Positions 15,153 to 23,753 of a stretch of 64,000 bases of DNA are shown here, piece by piece. Source of the DNA: Sphingomonas sp. PR090111-T3T-6A (GTDB lineage: Bacteria; Pseudomonadota; Alphaproteobacteria; Sphingomonadales; Sphingomonadaceae). The first letter of the stretch is position 1. Each line of letters starts with the position of its first letter. The translations under genes and the position numbers were made by a program. The notes below the pieces were generated by a model. It was given only the letters and a program-made list of their open reading frames with translations, did not search any database and was not told where the DNA came from. The DNA is taken from contig NZ_AORL01000010.1 in NCBI RefSeq assembly GCF_000383095.1, positions 124,001 to 188,000 of the forward strand, read 5' to 3'.

Positions 15153-16129
15153 TATTGCGGCATCTCGACATGGCCACCGAAGCCGTGGCGCATGGCGGAG
15201 AGCAACTTGTCCCCGAATGTGTTGTCCGACCGCGAGCGGTAGCGGGCGAACAGCGCGGCGGAGAGGACGTAGGCGGGCACCGCCTCCTCCATCGCCGCGT
15301 CGATGGTCCACTGGCCTTCGCCGCTGTCGGCCACCTTGCCGCTATACTGGCTGAGTTCGTGGTTCTCGGTGAGCGCCTGCGCCGACAGGTCGAGCAGCCA
15401 GGACGAGATCACCGAGCCGCGCCGCCAGACCTCGGCCACGTCGGTGAGGTTGAGGTTGAAGCGCTCATCCTCGGGCAGGCGATCGGAGCTTTTGGTCTTG
15501 AGAATGTCGAAACCCTCGGCGAAGGCCGCCATCAGGCCATATTCGATGCCGTTGTGGACCATCTTCACGAAGTGGCCCGAGCCTGCCGGCCCGGCATGGA
15601 TATAGCCCTTCTCGGCGCGCGGATCGGCGCCGTTGCGGCCCTTGGTGCGCGGGATGGTGCCGATGCCGGGCGCCAGCGCCTCGAAGATCGGATCGAGGCG
15701 GGTGACCGTCTCGTCGGGGCCGCCGATCATCATGCAATAGCCTCGCTCCAGACCCCAGACGCCGCCGGACGTGCCGACGTCGACATAATGGAGGCCCTTG
15801 GCGGAGAGCGCCTTCGCGCGGCGGATGTCGTCCTTGTAGAAGGTGTTGCCGCCGTCGATGATCGTGTCGCCCGAGGAGAGCAGGCCCGACAGCGCCTCGA
15901 TCGTCTGCTCGGTCGGGCCGCCTGCCGGCAGCATGACCCAGACGGTGCGCGGCGCCGTGAGCTTCTGCACCACCTCCGCGAGCGAAGCGGCGCCCGTGGC
16001 GCCCTCGCCCACCAGACCGGCGACCGCCGGCTCGTTGCGGTCGAACACGACGGCCTCATGCCCATTCCGCATCAGACGGCGGGCGATGTTCGCCCCCATC
16101 CGACCCAGTCCGACGATCCCGATCTGCAT
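15152..16129 (-). CDS. gnd: 6-phosphogluconate dehydrogenase, decarboxylating, short (YqeC/GndA) type
   Basis: A 325-residue enzyme converting 6-phosphogluconate to ribulose-5-phosphate and CO2. It belongs to the short class (about 300-330 residues) rather than the ~470-residue NADP-dependent class. GLGRMG at 7-12 is the dinucleotide motif, and Asp30 at the end of the second strand (VVFDRN) suggests NAD+ preference by analogy with other Rossmann enzymes. TSGGVWG (120-126) binds substrate, and Lys189-His192-Asn193 (HFVKMVHNG) is the catalytic region. It starts 15 nt after tal-pgi with GGGAAAG upstream and overlaps zwf by one base. Confidence 0.95.
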   Translation of the reverse strand: MQIGIVGLGRMGANIARRLMRNGHEAVVFDRNEPAVAGLVGEGATGAASLAEVVQKLTAPRTVWVMLPAGGPTEQTIEALSGLLSSGDTIIDGGNTFYKDDIRRAKALSAKGLHYVDVGTSGGVWGLERGYCMMIGGPDETVTRLDPIFEALAPGIGTIPRTKGRNGADPRAEKGYIHAGPAGSGHFVKMVHNGIEYGLMAAFAEGFDILKTKSSDRLPEDERFNLNLTDVAEVWRRGSVISSWLLDLSAQALTENHELSQYSGKVADSGEGQWTIDAAMEEAVPAYVLSAALFARYRSRSDNTFGDKLLSAMRHGFGGHVEMPQ

Positions 16130-16144
16130 AGTCCGCTTTCCCGA

Positions 16145-18946
16145 TTAGGCCGCGAGGGCCGCCTTCAACGCACGGGCCAACACATCCAGCCCGGTCTTCT
16201 CATTCTTCAGATGCACGCGCAGCACGCGCTGCCCGCGCGAGGCGAGCACGTCGAGATCGCCGCGCGCCTGTGCGAGCTGCACGGTGCCGAAGCTCGCGCG
16301 GTTGCCCGGAATGGTGACATCCGCAGCAGGCTCGCGCGTGATCTCGAGGAACAGCCCGGTCTTGGGGCCGCCCTTGTAGGCCTGGCCGGTCGAGTGAAGG
16401 AAACGCGGGCCGAAGCCGGCGACGGTCGCCACCTTCTTCGTATCGCGCACGGCGACGCGCAGCTCTTCCACCACGGCCTCGTCGGCGGCGTTGCGCTCGC
16501 AATAGACAAGGAAGCCCGCATAGTCGCCGGCCTTGGCCGAGGCGAAATGCGTCTTCAGGATCGCGGCCGCATCGCCGCCCTCGATCTTCGACGGCGCGAA
16601 GAAGGCGAAGTCGCCATCCTCGAAGAAAGCCGTCTCGGGCGAGAGCGCGCCGGACTTCTCATAGGCCTCGATGAGCTGACGCGTCTGGATCTTGGCATCC
16701 TCGACGTCGGGCTGGTCGAAGGGGTCGATGCCGATCACTGCACCGGCGATCGCGGTCGCGACCTCCCAGCGGACGAACTCCTGCCCGATGTCGGCCTTGT
16801 TCGCGAGGTGGATGTGGACGATCGGCTGGCCCGCCGCCTTCAGCGCATCGAGCTTCGCGTGATCGGCCGACATCTCGTCGCCGTCGAGGTGCAGGTGCAC
16901 GAACAGGCGGTCGTCGCCATAGGCCGACGGATCGCCGAGCGGCTCCAGATCGACCGGCACGATGCCCTTGCCATGCTTGCCGGTGCTCTCGGCGAGGAGC
17001 TGCTCCAGCCATGAGCCGAAGGACTTGAGGCTGGGCGAGGGGACGAGGGTGAGCTTGTCGCGACCCTTCACCGCCGCAGTGCCGATGACGACGCCGAGCT
17101 TCACGCCGGGGTTGGAAGCGGGCGGCGCGTCGGGGCCGACCGAGTTGACCATCGCCTTGGTCGTCTCGAAGAAGCCCGCGACGTCGATGCCGATCGCGGC
17201 GGCCGGCACCATGCCGAACACCGAGAGCACCGAGTAACGGCCACCGATCGCCGGATCGCCGAGGAAGATGTGGGCGTAGCCGTCCTTCTTCGCCAGCGCT
17301 TCGAGCTTCGAGCCCGGATCGGTGACGGCGACGAAGCGCTTGCCGGCCTGGCCCTTGCCCACCGCCTGCTCGCAGCGATCGAAGAAATAGGCGCGCAGCA
17401 ACTCCGGCTCCATCGTCGAGCCCGACTTGGAGGCGACGATGAACAGGGTTTTCGCGAAGTCGATCGCGCCCGCGACGGTCGCGACCTGCCCCGGATCGGT
17501 GCTGTCGAGCGCGTGCAGCTTCGGCGAACCCGAAGCCGAACCGAGGATGTCACCGATCACTTCCGGCCCGAGGCTGGAACCGCCCATGCCGAGCAGCACG
17601 ACGTCGCTATATGCCTTGGCTTCCTGACCGAGCTTGGCGAGCGCGCCGAAATCGACCTGCTCGCCCTTGGCGGCCGCGAGCCAGCCGAGCCACTTGGCCT
17701 CTTCGCCGCCCGTCCAGAGCGAGGCGTCATGCGCCCAGAGCTTGCGCGACCAGCCGCCGGCGCGGGCCTTCTCCAGCTCGTCCTTCACCGCCGCTTCGAG
17801 ATCGGCGGGGAGCTCGGCCTTCAGGCTGTCGAGCTTCTTGCCGAGGAAGGCGATGCGCTTGTCAGCGACCGCGCCGTAGAGCGTGTCGGCGGCATCGGCG
17901 AAGAGGCGCACGCCGTCCTCCACCAGCTTGGCGGTCACGCCATCGAGATCGAGGCCGAGACGCTCGGCTTCGGCGAGGACGTGCTTCGCCTCGTCGATGT
18001 CGGCGGTCAGCGTCTCGGCCACTTCGCCATGATCGCGGAAGGCGTCCATGGTCTTGGGCGGCATGGTGTTGACTGTGTCGCGGCCGATCAGCGTGTCGAC
18101 ATAGAGCACGTCCGAATAAGCCGGGTTCTTGGTGCCGGTCGACGCCCAGAGCAGGCGTTGCGGACGTGCGCCCTTGGCGGCGAGCGCCTGCCAGCGCGGC
18201 GAAGCGAGCACCGCCAGATAATGCTGATACGCGAGCTTGGCGTTGGCGATGGCGACCTTGCCGGCCAGCGCCTTGGCTTCCGCCGTGCCGAGCTTTTCGA
18301 TCTTGCCGTCGATCACGGCGTCGATGCGGCTGACGAAGAAGCTGGCGACCGACGCGATGCGATCGATCGGAAGCCCCTTGGCGGCGCGCGCCTCAAGGGC
18401 GGCGATATAGGCCTCTAGCACCGCCTTGTAGGCGTCGAGCGCGAAGAGCAGCGTGACGTTGATGTTGACGCCCGCGGTCAGCGCCTCCTGAATGGCGGGA
18501 GTGCCCGGCTTGGTGCCGGGGATCTTCACCATCAGGTTGGGCTTGTCGATCGTCGCCCACAGGCGCTTGGCGGCCGCGATGGTCGCGTCGGTTTCCATCG
18601 CCAGATAGGGCGAGACCTCGATCGAGACGAAGCCGTCATGGCCGCCGGTGCGATCGTAGACCGGGCGCAGCGTGTCGCAGGCGTCCGAGATGTCCTTGAT
18701 GGCGAGCGCCTCATAGGCGGTCTCGACCGGCGCGTCGGCCTTGGCGAGATCGGCCTGGAGCTGATCGTCATAGGTGGAGGACTGGGCGATCGCCTTCTCG
18801 AAGATCGAGGGGTTGGAGGTGACGCCGGTCAGGCCGTCCTCCTCCACCAGCTTCTTGAGCCCGCCCTCGTTCAGGAACTTGCGATCGACGAAATCGAGCC
18901 AGACGGCCTGACCGGCTTCGCCGAGCTTCTTCAGACGGTTGGTCAT
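16145..18946 (-). CDS. tal-pgi: Bifunctional transaldolase / glucose-6-phosphate isomerase fusion
   Basis: A 933-residue fusion of two pathway enzymes. Residues 1-~365 are transaldolase (MTNRLKKLGEAGQAVWLDFVDR, LTGVTSNPSIF, KIPGT, NINVTLLF, and the LLWASTGTKNP block of the Schiff-base lysine region). Residues ~390-933 are glucose-6-phosphate isomerase (LLGMGGSSLGPEV, ASKSGSTMEP, then the C-terminal STGQAYKGGPK region). It links sedoheptulose-7-phosphate/glyceraldehyde-3-phosphate exchange with fructose-6-phosphate to glucose-6-phosphate isomerisation, recycling carbon to zwf. Such fusions are known in some alphaproteobacteria and cyanobacteria. The start lies 4 nt after the tkt stop, with GGGGAAG overlapping that stop. 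Confidence 0.95.
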   Translation of the reverse strand: MTNRLKKLGEAGQAVWLDFVDRKFLNEGGLKKLVEEDGLTGVTSNPSIFEKAIAQSSTYDDQLQADLAKADAPVETAYEALAIKDISDACDTLRPVYDRTGGHDGFVSIEVSPYLAMETDATIAAAKRLWATIDKPNLMVKIPGTKPGTPAIQEALTAGVNINVTLLFALDAYKAVLEAYIAALEARAAKGLPIDRIASVASFFVSRIDAVIDGKIEKLGTAEAKALAGKVAIANAKLAYQHYLAVLASPRWQALAAKGARPQRLLWASTGTKNPAYSDVLYVDTLIGRDTVNTMPPKTMDAFRDHGEVAETLTADIDEAKHVLAEAERLGLDLDGVTAKLVEDGVRLFADAADTLYGAVADKRIAFLGKKLDSLKAELPADLEAAVKDELEKARAGGWSRKLWAHDASLWTGGEEAKWLGWLAAAKGEQVDFGALAKLGQEAKAYSDVVLLGMGGSSLGPEVIGDILGSASGSPKLHALDSTDPGQVATVAGAIDFAKTLFIVASKSGSTMEPELLRAYFFDRCEQAVGKGQAGKRFVAVTDPGSKLEALAKKDGYAHIFLGDPAIGGRYSVLSVFGMVPAAAIGIDVAGFFETTKAMVNSVGPDAPPASNPGVKLGVVIGTAAVKGRDKLTLVPSPSLKSFGSWLEQLLAESTGKHGKGIVPVDLEPLGDPSAYGDDRLFVHLHLDGDEMSADHAKLDALKAAGQPIVHIHLANKADIGQEFVRWEVATAIAGAVIGIDPFDQPDVEDAKIQTRQLIEAYEKSGALSPETAFFEDGDFAFFAPSKIEGGDAAAILKTHFASAKAGDYAGFLVYCERNAADEAVVEELRVAVRDTKKVATVAGFGPRFLHSTGQAYKGGPKTGLFLEITREPAADVTIPGNRASFGTVQLAQARGDLDVLASRGQRVLRVHLKNEKTGLDVLARALKAALAA

Positions 18947-18950
18947 GGTG

Positions 18951-21032
18951 TTACTTCCCCATCACTTCGCGGGCGACCTTGACGACATTTTCGACCGTGA
19001 AGCCGAACTTGTCCTGGAGCTTCTTGAGCGGGGCCGAGGCGCCGAAGGTGGACATGGTGACGGTCGCGCCGTCGATGCCGACATAGCGATCCCAGCCGAT
19101 CTCGCCGCCCTGCTCGATCGCGACGCGGGCCTTGACCGCGGGAGGCAGCACGTTGTCGCGATAGGCCTTGTCCTGCTTCTCGAAGAGATACCAGCTCGGC
19201 ATCGACACGACGCGTACCTTGGTGCCACCCTTGGCCAGTTCGTCCGCCGCCTCGACCGCGAGGCTCAGCTCGGAGCCGGTCGAGATCAGGATGATGTCGG
19301 GCGTGCCCTCGTCCTTGGTCAGCACATAGGCGCCCTTGTGGAGACCTTCCGCCGGGTTGAACTTCGAGCGGTCCAGCGTCGGCAGCGCCTGGCGCGAGAA
19401 GATCAGGCAGGTCGGCGTCTCGTGCGAGGCGACCGCGGCCTTCCAGGCCTCGGTCACTTCGTTGGCGTCGCCCGGACGGATCGTGTCGAGGCCCGGAATG
19501 GCGCGCAGCGAAGCGAGATGCTCGATCGGCTGGTGGGTCGGCCCGTCCTCGCCAACGCCGATCGAATCGTGGGTGAACACGAAGATCGACGGCAGCTCCA
19601 TGATCGCCGCGAGGCGGATCGGCGGGCGCATATAGTCGGAGAAGACCAGGAAGGTCGCCCCGAAGCTGCGCAGATAGGAGAGTGCCATACCGTTGACGAT
19701 CGCGCCCATCGCGTGCTCGCGCACGCCGAAGTGCATGTTGCGATTGCCATAGGCGCCGGGCTGGAAGCCTTCCGAACCCGCGATCAGCGTCTTGGTCGAC
19801 GGCGCGAGGTCGGCCGAGCCGCCGACCAGCCACGGCACGGTGGCGGCGATGGCGTTCTCCGCCTTGCCGCCCGAGTCACGGCTGGCGAGGCCCTTGGGGT
19901 CGGCATCGAACACGGGGAGCTTGTCGGCCCAGCCTTCCGGCAGCTTGCCGGCGAGCATGGTGTCGAGTTCGGCGGCGAGGTCGGGGTGCGCGGTGCGATA
20001 GCGGGCGACCATCGCCTCCCACTCTTCGCGCAGCGGCTGCGAACGCGCCTTCATCGCGCCCGAGAAGCGCTCGGTCACGCCCTCGGGGACATAGAAGTCC
20101 TTCTGCGGCCAGCCATAGGCTTCCTTGGTGGCCTTGATCGCATCGGCGCCGAGCGGCTCGCCATGGGCCTTCTCGCTGTTCGCCTTGGGGCTGCCCCAGC
20201 CGATGATCGACTTGACGAGGATGAAGGTCGGGCGGTCCTGCTCGGCCTTGAACGCCTCGATCGCACGGCCGAGCGCGGCGGTGTCGTTGGCGTCCTCGAT
20301 GATGTGCGTCGCCCAGCCATAGGCCTTGAAGCGCAGCGCGACATCCTCGGTGAAGGCGATGTCGGTATGGCCCTCGATCGAGATGGTGTTGCTGTCGTAG
20401 ATCCAGCAGAGGTTGGAGAGCTTGAGGTGGCCGGCGGTCGACGCGGCCTCGCTCGAGATGCCCTCCATCATGTCGCCGTCGCCGCAGAGCGTGTAGACGT
20501 CATGCTCGAAGACCGGGAAGCCCTCGCGGTTGAAGTGCTGGGCGAGCCAGCGCTCGGCCACCGCCATGCCGACCGAGTTGCCGCAACCCGCGCCCAGCGG
20601 GCCGGTGGTCGTCTCGACGCCGGTGGTGAAGCGATATTCCGGGTGGCCCGGCGTCTTGCTGTCGAGCTGGCGGAACTGCTCGATGTCCTCGAGGCTGACG
20701 GCGAGCTTGCCGGTCGGCTTCCCGTGGCGGTCGAACTCCTTCACCTGCGCGAGGTGGAGCAGCGAATAAAGCAGCATCGACGCATGGCCGACCGACAGCA
20801 CGAAACGGTCGCGGTTGGGCCAGAGAGGCTGCGCGGGGTCGTAGCGGAGGAACTTGGTCCAAAGCTCATGGCCGACGGGCGCGAGCGCCATCGGCGTGCC
20901 CGGATGGCCGCTGTTCGCCTTCTGGACGGCGTCCATCGACAGCGTGCGGATCGTGTCGATGGCGAGGCGGTCGGGAGAGCCGTCCTCCGCCACGGACGTG
21001 GAGGGGCGGAAGGCGGTGTCGGTGTCGTTCAT
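18951..21032 (-). CDS. tkt: Transketolase
   Basis: A 693-residue thiamine-diphosphate enzyme that moves two-carbon units between pentose, heptose and tetrose phosphates. Visible features are [13 protein letters not shown] near residue 37, the ThDP/Mg motif [13 protein letters not shown] (about 165-177), [12 protein letters not shown], and the pyrimidine-domain block [11 protein letters not shown] (about 415-425). The length is typical of bacterial transketolase. The ATG at 21032 was chosen because upstream sequence in frame has no homology and this start gives the normal N-terminus. A 78-nt gap separates it from rpiA, the largest gap inside the run, so an internal promoter is possible. Confidence 0.96.
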   Translation of the reverse strand: MNDTDTAFRPSTSVAEDGSPDRLAIDTIRTLSMDAVQKANSGHPGTPMALAPVGHELWTKFLRYDPAQPLWPNRDRFVLSVGHASMLLYSLLHLAQVKEFDRHGKPTGKLAVSLEDIEQFRQLDSKTPGHPEYRFTTGVETTTGPLGAGCGNSVGMAVAERWLAQHFNREGFPVFEHDVYTLCGDGDMMEGISSEAASTAGHLKLSNLCWIYDSNTISIEGHTDIAFTEDVALRFKAYGWATHIIEDANDTAALGRAIEAFKAEQDRPTFILVKSIIGWGSPKANSEKAHGEPLGADAIKATKEAYGWPQKDFYVPEGVTERFSGAMKARSQPLREEWEAMVARYRTAHPDLAAELDTMLAGKLPEGWADKLPVFDADPKGLASRDSGGKAENAIAATVPWLVGGSADLAPSTKTLIAGSEGFQPGAYGNRNMHFGVREHAMGAIVNGMALSYLRSFGATFLVFSDYMRPPIRLAAIMELPSIFVFTHDSIGVGEDGPTHQPIEHLASLRAIPGLDTIRPGDANEVTEAWKAAVASHETPTCLIFSRQALPTLDRSKFNPAEGLHKGAYVLTKDEGTPDIILISTGSELSLAVEAADELAKGGTKVRVVSMPSWYLFEKQDKAYRDNVLPPAVKARVAIEQGGEIGWDRYVGIDGATVTMSTFGASAPLKKLQDKFGFTVENVVKVAREVMGK

Positions 21033-21110
21033 CAGACGAGTCCCCGGAAGCGCAGAATGTGCGCGCGCTCTGCCCCCTCGAACGGCGAGACGCAAGGGTC
21101 GGTTCCGGTC

Positions 21111-21803
21111 TCAGCGCAGGGACGTGCCTCTTTCACGCCGTTCGATGCCGTTCGGGCCGCCGATCACGAGCGCGTCGATCTCCCGCAGAAACAGGCCGTG
21201 GCCCAGCATTCCGGGGATGTCGGAGAGAGCGGCGGCGAGGGCTTCGGGGTCCGCGATCGGGCCGAAGGCGCAATCGATCAGAAGATTGCCCTGATCGCTC
21301 CGCGCCGGTTCGCCGCTCGGGGCAAGGCGGAGTCGGGGCTCTCCGCCGAGTCTCCGTATCGCATCCGATACGAAGGAGCGTGCGAAGGGCAGCACCTCGA
21401 TGGGAAGGGGGTGGGCGCCGAGCTGGCGGACCGTCTTGCTCGCATCCACGATGCAGATCATCCGCGCGGCGGACGCGGCGACGATCTTCTCGCGCAGCAG
21501 CGCGCCGCCGCCGCCCTTGATGGCGCGGAAAGCCGGATCGATCTCGTCGGCTCCGTCGATCGCGATGTCGACCTGGGCGACATCCTCGAAGGGGAGGAGG
21601 GGGATGCCCGCCGCGCGCGCCGCAGCCTCTGTGGCAAGCGACGTGGCGACGGCGGAAATGCGAAGGCCGCTGGCGATGCGGCGGCCCAGTCCCGCGATGG
21701 CGAAAGCGGCGGTGCTTCCGGTGCCGAGGCCCACGAGCATGTCGTCGCGGACCTCGGCGATGGCGGCTTCGGCAGCCGCCTGCTTAGCATCATTCTCGGC
21801 CAT
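21111..21803 (-). CDS. rpiA: Ribose-5-phosphate isomerase A
   Basis: A 230-residue enzyme interconverting ribose-5-phosphate and ribulose-5-phosphate. The phosphate-binding loop GLGTGSTA lies at 25-32. The catalytic region DGADEID and the KGGGGALLREKI block (catalytic Lys/Glu) follow in the family order, and the length is normal. The ATG at 21803 is chosen because the standard N-terminal helix (KQAAAEAAIAEV) begins there, 14 nt after the mucR stop. The long in-frame extension upstream runs antisense-like through mucR and is not coding. Confidence 0.95.
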   Translation of the reverse strand: MAENDAKQAAAEAAIAEVRDDMLVGLGTGSTAAFAIAGLGRRIASGLRISAVATSLATEAAARAAGIPLLPFEDVAQVDIAIDGADEIDPAFRAIKGGGGALLREKIVAASAARMICIVDASKTVRQLGAHPLPIEVLPFARSFVSDAIRRLGGEPRLRLAPSGEPARSDQGNLLIDCAFGPIADPEALAAALSDIPGMLGHGLFLREIDALVIGGPNGIERRERGTSLR

Positions 21804-21817
21804 GGCGGCCGGACATA

Positions 21818-22303
21818 TCAGGCTTCGGTCGAGCTGTCCTGAGCCTTGGTGCGGCGGGCGCGGGGCTTGGCGGCCGCCTTCTTCGGCGCGGCGGCGGCTT
21901 CCTCGTCCTTCTTGCGGCCGAGGCCGATCGCGCGGGCGAGGCCGCGGCGCTGCTCGGCATAAGCCGGCGCCACCATCGGATAATCGCGCGGCAGCTTCCA
22001 CTTGGCGCGATATTCTTCCGGCGTCATGTTGTAGTTGGTGCGCAGATAGCGCTTGAGCATCTTCAGCTTTTTGCCGTCTTCGAGGCACACGATATAGTCG
22101 TGCTTGATCGACGAACGGACGGGGACTGCCGGCTGCGGCTCGGGCTCGTCGACCTTCTTCGGTTCGGTGAGACCGGCGAGCGCGGCGTGCACCTGCGCGA
22201 TGAGATCGGACACCTCATTTGTCGCCACGCGATTGTTGGCAACATGCGCCGCGACGATATCGGCGGTCAGGCTAAGCAGCTCTGTATTCGTTTCTTCGGC
22301 CAT
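21818..22303 (-). CDS. mucR: MucR/Ros-family transcriptional regulator
   Basis: A 161-residue regulator. The N-terminal ~60 residues form the oligomerisation helices (LLSLTADIVAAHVANNRV). Residues ~75-125 are the Ros/MucR zinc-finger region (IVCLEDGKKLKMLKRYLRTNYNMTPEEYR split across the domain), followed by WKLPRDYPMVAPAYAEQR, a strong family signature, and a Lys/Ala-rich basic tail. Of the usual Cys2His2 ligands only the first Cys is kept; Asp replaces the second and Tyr/Asn occupy the His positions. MucR proteins are H-NS-like repressors of AT-rich promoters, controlling exopolysaccharide, motility and cell-cycle genes. GGAGGATC precedes the ATG. It heads the rpiA-tkt-tal-pgi-gnd-zwf run. 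Confidence 0.92.
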   Translation of the reverse strand: MAEETNTELLSLTADIVAAHVANNRVATNEVSDLIAQVHAALAGLTEPKKVDEPEPQPAVPVRSSIKHDYIVCLEDGKKLKMLKRYLRTNYNMTPEEYRAKWKLPRDYPMVAPAYAEQRRGLARAIGLGRKKDEEAAAAPKKAAAKPRARRTKAQDSSTEA

Positions 22304-22590
22304 GGCGCGATCCTCCTGCACCCAGTGTTCGGCAACGACTGACAATACGCGCCGTTGAGCGGGGTGTATCTACGCATTCGCGCTGATTGATCAAGTTCCC
22401 GTCTACTTAAGAATTAGAAAGTTTCCACGGAGCATCGCCAAAGCGAATATGAACAACTGTTCATAACTTATCCGGCGGTAATCGAGATCATTCCGTCCAT
22501 GTAATAAATTTGCTTGCCGCGGCCTATGTGAAGCGGCTATCCGCCTCCGCCCCCTTGCCCGGCGACGGCCGGCATGACATCGGCCTCTTT
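22304..22590. promoter_or_regulatory. AT-rich divergent promoter region of mucR and aldose epimerase gene
   Basis: This 287-bp gap is visibly AT-richer than its surroundings, especially 22380-22515. It contains the 18-bp inverted repeat annotated separately. AT-rich tracts are the preferred targets of MucR itself, so autoregulation is plausible. I see no coding sequence or RNA gene in it. Confidence 0.4.
22448..22465. promoter_or_regulatory. Perfect 18-bp inverted repeat (operator candidate)
   Basis: TATGAACAACTGTTCATA has perfect 8-bp arms and a 2-bp centre. It lies 145 nt before mucR and 126 nt before the epimerase gene. Its length and symmetry suit a dimeric HTH protein; I do not recognise the family. 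Confidence 0.5.
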
Positions 22591-23700
22591 ATGACGACGC
22601 CCCCGATTTCGCCCGCCACGCCCGTCTCGCAGCCCGCGACGGCAAGTCTCCACCCCTTCGGCGCGACGCCTTCGGGCGAGGCGGTGGGCGCGGTCGAGCT
22701 GGACAACGGGCGAGGCATCCGGGCGCGCATCCTGACGCTGGGCGCGACGCTCCAGTCGCTCTCGCTGCCGGATCGGGAGGGGCGCGTGGCGGACGTGGTC
22801 CTCGGCTTCGACGAGGGCGGGCGCTACGCCACCGAGGGCCATTATCTGGGCTCGACCATCGGCCGTTACGCCAACCGGATCGCGGGCGGTCGCTTCACGC
22901 TCGACGGGGTGGAGCACCACCTGCCGGTGAACGATGGCGCGCACCATCTCCATGGCGGACCGGATGGCTTCCACCGGCGGATATGGACGGTCGAGGAGAT
23001 CGGCGGTGGCGAGGCGGCGTTCGTGCGGCTGTCGCTGGTGAGCGTCGACGGCGACGCGGGCTATCCGGGGACACTGCGCGCCGAGGCGACCTATGCCCTG
23101 TCGGCGGACGGCCTCGGCATCACCTATCGCGCCACCACCGACAGGCCGACCGTCGTGGGAATGACCAACCACGCCTATTTCAACCTCGCCGGTACGGATG
23201 GTGGCGAGACGGTGCTCGGCCATCGGCTGACGATCGCGGCGGATGCCTATCTGCCGGTCGCGCCGGGTGCGATTCCCACCGGCGAGCGGCGCGCGGTGGC
23301 GGGCTCGGCCTTCGATTTCCGCGAGGGCGCGCTGGTCGGCTCGCGCATCCGCGAGGCCGGCGTCGAGGAGCAGCTTCTGCTCGGCCGCGGCTATGACCAT
23401 AATTTCATTCTGCGCGACGCCGGCGGCAGCCTGCGCCATATCGCGACGGTGGAGCATCCGGGCTCGGGCCGCGTGCTGGAGCTGCACGGCACCGCGCCGG
23501 GCGTGCAGGTCTATTCCGGCAACTTCCTCGACGGTACGATCATCGGCAAGGGCGGCCGCGTCTATCGCCAGTCGGATGGGCTATGCCTGGAGCCACAGCC
23601 CTTCCCGGACACGCCCAACCGGCCGGACTTCCCCTCGGCCCGGCTCGATCCGGGCGAGGTCTATGAGCATCGCATCCTCTGGCGCTTCCGCACCACCTAG
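22591..23700 (+). CDS. galM: Aldose 1-epimerase (galactose mutarotase family)
   Basis: A 369-residue mutarotase interconverting alpha and beta anomers of aldoses. Visible blocks are LGSTIGRYANRIAGG, the substrate-binding His pair in GAHHLHGG, the catalytic His in MTNHAYFNLAG, and the catalytic Glu region near the C-terminus (LCLEPQPFPDTPNRPDFPSA). The ATG at 22591 is chosen because homology begins shortly after; no clear ribosome site precedes it, and an in-frame TTG at 22510 is a weaker alternative. There is no evident signal peptide, so it probably acts in the cytoplasm. Its place beside the xylan/xylose region suggests xylose or xylo-oligosaccharide anomer conversion, although the family's name substrate is galactose. 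Confidence 0.9.
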   Translation: MTTPPISPATPVSQPATASLHPFGATPSGEAVGAVELDNGRGIRARILTLGATLQSLSLPDREGRVADVVLGFDEGGRYATEGHYLGSTIGRYANRIAGGRFTLDGVEHHLPVNDGAHHLHGGPDGFHRRIWTVEEIGGGEAAFVRLSLVSVDGDAGYPGTLRAEATYALSADGLGITYRATTDRPTVVGMTNHAYFNLAGTDGGETVLGHRLTIAADAYLPVAPGAIPTGERRAVAGSAFDFREGALVGSRIREAGVEEQLLLGRGYDHNFILRDAGGSLRHIATVEHPGSGRVLELHGTAPGVQVYSGNFLDGTIIGKGGRVYRQSDGLCLEPQPFPDTPNRPDFPSARLDPGEVYEHRILWRFRTT

Positions 23701-23702
23701 AG

Positions 23703-23730
23703 CGATTCCGAGGCAGGCGGAATCGCCTGC
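23703..23730. terminator. Convergent-gene hairpin with two alternative stems
   Basis: Between the convergent epimerase and SGNH genes lie two mutually exclusive perfect stems: CGATTCCG (23703-23710) with CGGAATCG (23718-23725), and GCAGGCG (23713-23719) with CGCCTGC (23724-23730). No T tract follows. It probably ends or protects both mRNAs. Confidence 0.45.
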
Positions 23731-23753
23731 TGGCTCGGGACGCGCTGTAAGAT

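Noticed and set aside
18939-21842. A 967-residue open frame opposite tkt and rpiA
   Set aside because: It covers two well-supported genes and their gap, with low-complexity composition and no ribosome site of note.
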